NCBI GenBank assembly: GCA_964620445.1
Contig: CAZUHB010000026.1
Span: 1 to 64,000, forward strand
Length of the DNA stretch: 64,000 bases
Direction of reading: 5' to 3'
Source: CAZUHB01 sp964620445
GTDB lineage: Bacteria > Planctomycetota > B15-G4 > CAYZWU01
Shown here: in pieces, positions 59,791-64,000 of the stretch
How the letters are laid out: every line of letters begins with the position of its first letter
Position numbering within the stretch: the first letter of the stretch is position 1
Notes under the pieces: model-generated
What the model saw: the letters and a program-made list of their open reading frames with translations, nothing else
Told to the model about the DNA's origin: nothing
The model's database searches: none
Made by a program: the position numbers and the translations under genes

Positions 59791-60765
59791 TCATCCGGCA
59801 CCGCCCGAACGGGCCTTGACGGGTTTGGCGGACAGTCCCAGAACAGCCTCGATCGCCTCGCGCGCCGTGGCCTCGTTGAACGCCATCCTGTAGGCGATCT
59901 TTCCGCCCGAGTCGAGCACGTAGAAGAAGGGAACCGTGTTGACGCCGTAATCCTTCGCGCTGATCTGGCTCGACGAGTCGACCACGACGGGCACGCCCGG
60001 CACGGTGCCCTTGTAGAAGGGCCCGATCTCACTCGCCGTGCCGCCGGCATTGATGATGGCGATGGAGAGGCCTTTCGTCGCGTAATCGCTCTTGAGCCCT
60101 CCCACACAGGACATCGCCTTCTTGCTGAAGGGACAGGTGGTCGAGCCGAAGATGAGGAGCGTGGCCGATCGTCCCTTCAGATCGGCGAGGGAGACTTTCT
60201 TCCCTTCGACCGTGGATGCGGTGAACGCCTTTGCCGGAGCGCCGACGGCCGGAAGCGCCTTGTTGAAGCTGGTCTTCTTCGCCCCCGGTTTTTCAGCCAT
60301 CAGCGTCTCGGCGATCGAGGCCACATTCCGCTCCTCGCAGTCGCCTTTGAAACGCAACGCACCGTCGCGATCAAAGATGTAGAGGGTCGGATAGTAGTAG
60401 AAATCCAGGACATCCGCCGTCTGCCTGTCCTCGTCGACGAGAGAACGGATTCCGGGATTCCATCCCTCGGGGAGGGTCATCCTTCCGCCCGGCGGCGGCA
60501 CCTCGACGCGCACGACCGATACGCCGTCCGGCTTCGATCCGTCGTACTTCTTGAGGATACGATTGGCCTTCTTCGATCCGGGGCAGGTGGGCGATCCCAT
60601 GAGAAGCACGGTCACATCTCCCTGGCAGTCGGAGAGGAGCGAGCTCGACGCGAGGTTGACCGGATCGCCGTCGCCCGCTCCCTTCGTCAGAGCGGCATCT
60701 GACTGGCAGGCGGCAAGGACGAGCGCTGAACCGGTCAGGATCAGGAAAAGAAACAGGTGGTTCAT
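59791..60765 (-). CDS. Lipoprotein with two thioredoxin-fold domains
   Basis: A 324-aa protein with a lipoprotein signal ending at Cys20 ('ALVLAAC'). Two thioredoxin-like units follow. The first, about 40-160, has 'LLMGSPTCPGSKKAN' with Cys61. The second, about 172-315, has 'LLIFGSTTCPFSKKAMSC' with Cys211 and Cys220, then 'GVNTVPFFYVLDSGGKI', the cis-Pro loop. Both motifs are CP-x-S, as in peroxiredoxin/TlpA-type domains, so one catalytic Cys per domain is likely. A role in thiol or peroxide chemistry at the envelope is inferred. The start at 60765 follows 'ggag'. The domains are unlike each other in detail but look like an ancient duplication. Confidence 0.8.
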   Translation of the reverse strand: MNHLFLFLILTGSALVLAACQSDAALTKGAGDGDPVNLASSSLLSDCQGDVTVLLMGSPTCPGSKKANRILKKYDGSKPDGVSVVRVEVPPPGGRMTLPEGWNPGIRSLVDEDRQTADVLDFYYYPTLYIFDRDGALRFKGDCEERNVASIAETLMAEKPGAKKTSFNKALPAVGAPAKAFTASTVEGKKVSLADLKGRSATLLIFGSTTCPFSKKAMSCVGGLKSDYATKGLSIAIINAGGTASEIGPFYKGTVPGVPVVVDSSSQISAKDYGVNTVPFFYVLDSGGKIAYRMAFNEATAREAIEAVLGLSAKPVKARSGGAG

Positions 60766-60839
60766 TTTCGAACTCCGCAAAAAAGAGGGATTGCTATCTA
60801 TAGAGCGGTGTAAATTATACAGGTAAGGTGGGTTATTTT

Positions 60840-63800
60840 TCAAAGGATCTCGTAACGGTCGGCCCGCACGAAGTAGATCCCCGTTTCCTTGACAGGCATC
60901 TTCACGGCCCTCTCCCAGGCGGCGCGGTAGAGATCGATCTGCGGGCGGTACTTCTCGACGAGATCGCCGAGCGTCCCGGCCGGCCGATCGTCGGTCTTGT
61001 AGTCGACGATCACCCAGCCGTCACCCTCGTCGAACACGAGATCGATGACGCCTTTGGCGATCTCGGGGCGCCGCGCACTCTTCGCGGAGAGATCGACCTG
61101 AACGGGAACCTCGGTCAGGAATCGGCCGCTCGAGGTGGCGCGCGTCCAGATCCCCGAGTGCGCCACTCTTTCCACGAGTTCCAGGGCGACGGGCGCGAAA
61201 TCCTCGTCGAGCTCCTGTTCGGCGACCAGCGACCGGGCCAACGGTCCGAGATCGGTCCCCCGAGCGGTCATGGCCGTCTCCAGAAGGCTGTGGATCACCG
61301 TGCCCTTGCGGGCTCCGTCCCCGTCGGAGGAGGTTCCGCCGCCGGAGGGCGTGGCGCGGCCCGCGGCCGCGCGCGATGCCAGACGGACCTCGTAGGAGGG
61401 TTGGCGCAGTATTTTCCACCTGCCTTCGATCTTCTCCGAGGCCGCGCTCACCTCGGCGGCGGTCAGATCGGCGCCCCTCTCCTCTGGCGCGCACCGCGGG
61501 CCGGGATCGTCGAGCCGACCGAGTTCGCTCAAGTGGCTTTCGAAGAACTTCCACTCGCTTTGACTGTTGCCCTTCGCCCTGAGAACGACGACGAGCTGAA
61601 TCCCCGCCCGGGTTGCGGCCACGTACATCCGCCGCTTCCTTTCGGCATCGAGGAACTGTCTCTCCTTCCGCTCGAGGTCGTCCCACCCGGCCGGGCGGAC
61701 CAGGAGGGGGCCTTGATAGGCCGGATCGCTCGCCTTGCCGAAAATGGCGAGGTGGCCGCGAACGATCCTGCCAGACCGGTCGACGTGGCTGTGCACCGGG
61801 TGCTTTCTGAATCCCGTGGGATCGGCCAGGAACACGATCGGCGCCTCGAGCCCCTTGGCCTTGTGCAGGTTCATGATCCGAACGCACGAGACCTCTTCGG
61901 ACCGGGCGGAAATCTCATCGTGCTCTTCATCGCCCTCGAGAATACGGCCGACGTACCTGGTCAGCTCCGCCGCCGACCAGGCGCTCGCCCGTCCGGCGCG
62001 GAGGAGTTCGAAAACCTTGGCGAGACTGCCGGCACGGACATCGCCGCCCGTGGCGGAGCCGGCGCGCGGCAAGAGTCCGAGGCGCCGTGCTATCTTCTCC
62101 GCGGCGGCCGCGGGCGGCAGCTTGGCCAGCCAGCGGTGGGCAACCGTCAGCTCCTCGAAGGCGAGCCCCAGCAGTTTCCTGTCATCCTCTTCGAGTCGGT
62201 GGGGAATTGCCTCGAGAAACGAGAACACGCCGCCGGCCCCCGCGAAAGCGAGGAGGGTCCTGTCGCTCACGCCGAAGAGCTCGCTGCGCAGCACGGCAAC
62301 GAGCGCCACGGGATCGTGGGGCCTGCTGACCGCCGCCAGGCAGCGGTGCAGAAGCTCGAGTTCGTCCACGTTCTTCAAGCCGCCTCCGCCGGTGACCTGG
62401 ACCGGGACACCCATGTTCTGCAAGGCGCGGGCGTAGAGCCCGAGGTGCTTCTTCTTGCTCGTGATGATCAGGAAGTCGCCGTACCGTACCGGCCGCTCGC
62501 CGCCCGGTTCGGCAGGATCGGGAATAACCGCCCCCCCATCGACCAGATCGCCTATGACCCGCGCCAGAAAGTCGCGCTCGAACGCGATCACCCCGTCCTT
62601 GACCTTGTACTCCTCGGGAATTTCGAGCACTCGCACCCCGCCGAGCGCGCCATCTCCTCGCGCGGTCCGCCACGGTTCCAGCGGCACCTGTCGCGGCGAG
62701 AATTCATCGGCCTCGCCGGGAAACTCCTTGTCGAAAACCTCATTGACCCACGCCACGACCGGGGAGTCGGTGCGGAAGTTCGTGTGGAGCGACAGCACCC
62801 GCCCGCCGCTGGCAACGAGGATCTCCTTCACCTCGTTGTACATCACGATATCGGCCCGGCGGAATCGGTAGATCGACTGCTTCGGATCGCCCACGACGAA
62901 AAGAGAGCCGGGGACGGGGCGGCAGCGCTTCCAGTCGTTCTCCGCGGGATCGTCGGCGGTGAGCAGGAGCAGAACCTCCGCCTGAACGGGATCGGTGTCC
63001 TGGAACTCATCGACGAGCAGATGGGTGAAGCGCTTCCTGAAGTACTCGCGAACGTGTGGGCCCGATCGGAGCAGGCCGGCGGTCTTCAGGAGTATATCCT
63101 GGAAATTGAGCAGACCCGCCGACCGCCGCAGCTCGTCGTAGACCGTGCCGGCACGCGCGAAGAGGCGCAGGATCGGTTCGTAACAGGCCGCCCTGAATTC
63201 CTTCACGTAAGGCTCCGCGCACTCCGCGGCGAAAGCCTCCCATTTCTGGAGCTCCTCCTTTCCCGTCTTCGATCTTCCCTTCTGGCAATCGGACCAGTAC
63301 TTCTGGACCATCTTCATTCTCGTGAGGAAGAGCTCGAGAATCTCCTCGAGCTCGAGGGGATCGTCGAGATCGTTCTGCCGCACCAGGCGGGCCACCTGGC
63401 AGTAACGGTTCATGAGCTGGTCAGTCCCCCGGTCGAGGGGAAAGGTGGGAATGAGCGCCTCCATGCGGCGGGCATAGTCCTCGAGTTCCGCTTTGACCGG
63501 AGCCGTCTCCGGAACGGGCGTCGGGGGAGCGGGCCACTCTTCCACGTCGGGAAAATCGGCATACCGTTCGAATCCCGCGCTCAGGTCTCTCAACTCGATC
63601 CCCAGACGGCGCAGCTCGTCGAGCAAGGGATCATCGGCCGCGATGAGCCGCGCCGCGGTCAGCTCCCATGCCTCGGACCGGAGCTGCGCGTCGTCGTCAT
63701 CCTCGATCTCGGCGAAATCGACAGACACCCCGGCTTCCACCGGCCGCTCTCTCAGAAGGCGGGAGCAGAAGGAGTGGATCGTACCGATGAAGCACCCCTC

Positions 63801-64000
63801 CACATTGTCCAAAGCCGCCGAAAGGCGCGACCTCCGCCGATCGGAATCGCCTCCGGAGCGGACCGCCTCCTCCAGCTCGATCTGAAACCGGGTACGCAGT
63901 TCGGCCGCGGCCTTTCGCGTGAAGGTGACCGCCGCCAGGTTGCGCACCGTGCACCGCCCCTCGGACAGGAGAGCCGTCATGCGGCCCACCATGCTCGTGG
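60840..64000 (-). CDS. AddA/UvrD-type helicase-nuclease, N-terminus beyond window
   Basis: At least 1053 codons of a superfamily 1A helicase fused to a RecB-like nuclease; the Walker A end lies past the right edge. Visible motifs: 'TFTRKAAAELRTRF' (Ia), 'IGTIHSFCSRLLRERP', 'DEFQDTDPVQAE' (II), 'GDPKQSIYRFRRADI' (III), 'LHTNFRTDSPVVAWVN' (IV), 'IMNLHKAKGLEAPIVFLAD' (V) and 'RMYVAATRAG' (VI). The C-terminal nuclease has 'GVIDLVFDEGDGWVIVDYKTD', the PD-(D/E)XK motif. It belongs to the AddAB/RecBCD-type double-strand break resection machinery; the partner AddB is not in the window. Gene and stop are intact at the left end. Confidence 0.92.
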   Translation of the reverse strand, partial: TSMVGRMTALLSEGRCTVRNLAAVTFTRKAAAELRTRFQIELEEAVRSGGDSDRRRSRLSAALDNVEGCFIGTIHSFCSRLLRERPVEAGVSVDFAEIEDDDDAQLRSEAWELTAARLIAADDPLLDELRRLGIELRDLSAGFERYADFPDVEEWPAPPTPVPETAPVKAELEDYARRMEALIPTFPLDRGTDQLMNRYCQVARLVRQNDLDDPLELEEILELFLTRMKMVQKYWSDCQKGRSKTGKEELQKWEAFAAECAEPYVKEFRAACYEPILRLFARAGTVYDELRRSAGLLNFQDILLKTAGLLRSGPHVREYFRKRFTHLLVDEFQDTDPVQAEVLLLLTADDPAENDWKRCRPVPGSLFVVGDPKQSIYRFRRADIVMYNEVKEILVASGGRVLSLHTNFRTDSPVVAWVNEVFDKEFPGEADEFSPRQVPLEPWRTARGDGALGGVRVLEIPEEYKVKDGVIAFERDFLARVIGDLVDGGAVIPDPAEPGGERPVRYGDFLIITSKKKHLGLYARALQNMGVPVQVTGGGGLKNVDELELLHRCLAAVSRPHDPVALVAVLRSELFGVSDRTLLAFAGAGGVFSFLEAIPHRLEEDDRKLLGLAFEELTVAHRWLAKLPPAAAAEKIARRLGLLPRAGSATGGDVRAGSLAKVFELLRAGRASAWSAAELTRYVGRILEGDEEHDEISARSEEVSCVRIMNLHKAKGLEAPIVFLADPTGFRKHPVHSHVDRSGRIVRGHLAIFGKASDPAYQGPLLVRPAGWDDLERKERQFLDAERKRRMYVAATRAGIQLVVVLRAKGNSQSEWKFFESHLSELGRLDDPGPRCAPEERGADLTAAEVSAASEKIEGRWKILRQPSYEVRLASRAAAGRATPSGGGTSSDGDGARKGTVIHSLLETAMTARGTDLGPLARSLVAEQELDEDFAPVALELVERVAHSGIWTRATSSGRFLTEVPVQVDLSAKSARRPEIAKGVIDLVFDEGDGWVIVDYKTDDRPAGTLGDLVEKYRPQIDLYRAAWERAVKMPVKETGIYFVRADRYEIL

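Overview
This 64 kb window is GC-rich and densely coded, and comes from a free-living bacterium with two membranes. Evidence for the second membrane is signal peptidase substrates, lipobox lipoproteins, a predicted outer-membrane barrel, SppA and an HlyD-type adaptor. Most starts carry a strong GGAGG-type ribosome binding site, often followed by 'aatcATG'. Multiple Gfo/Idh/MocA oxidoreductases and TIM-barrel sugar isomerases, large secreted beta-propeller proteins, a squalene-oxidase-repeat protein and an FHA/von Willebrand protein fit a PVC/FCB-like or candidate-phylum lineage (Planctomycetota-like). No phylogenetic marker here allows a firm name. A run of 10 N marks a scaffold join, so this is draft or metagenome sequence. 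There is one tRNA (Gly-GCC), no rRNA, no CRISPR and no recognisable insertion sequence.

Layout. 1-1.1 kb: C-terminally incomplete secreted protein. 1.5-7.0 kb: two oxidoreductase plus isomerase pairs facing each other around a gingipain-like C25 peptidase. 7.1-17.6 kb: a hypothetical, then a co-directional run of a Cas4/AddB-like Fe-S nuclease, an AI-2E-family permease, a HEAT-repeat lipoprotein, SppA and a 1004-aa PEP-synthase-like protein. 17.7-19.5 kb: spermidine synthase translationally coupled to a eukaryotic-type AdoMet decarboxylase. 19.8-24 kb: MscS channel, secreted ConA-like protein, tRNA-Gly, TIM-barrel protein. 24.0-26.3 kb: PDZ protein with remarkable Cys(i,i+4) arrays. 26.4-31.2 kb: leftward cluster comEA-like, nadC, RsbW-like, VanZ-like and eukaryote-like purB, ending at a UUCG-loop terminator. 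31.5-35.3 kb: PLP enzyme, CPBP protease, FHA-TM-vWA protein. 35.5-41.7 kb: 1179-aa YVTN propeller protein, squalene-repeat protein and HlyD adaptor. 42-48 kb: tgt, a hidden 35-aa basic protein, an alpha/alpha-toroid lipoprotein, a NYN RNase-cold shock fusion, a radical SAM protein and a 70-aa zinc protein. 48-54 kb: cation-chloride-cotransporter-like permease, a secreted protein with about fourteen 38-residue repeats, and an NRAMP-like transporter. 54.3-58.4 kb: four-gene acyl-CoA oxidation/butyryl-CoA operon. 58.5-64 kb: outer-membrane protein, Nudix hydrolase, thioredoxin-fold lipoprotein, and an AddA/UvrD helicase-nuclease running off the right edge.

The most distinctive items are the Cys-array PDZ protein, the 14-repeat secreted protein, the polyamine pair with a eukaryotic-type decarboxylase, the NYN-CSD fusion, the FHA-TM-vWA protein and the small basic protein beside tgt. 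All functional calls come from reading motifs. No database search was possible.
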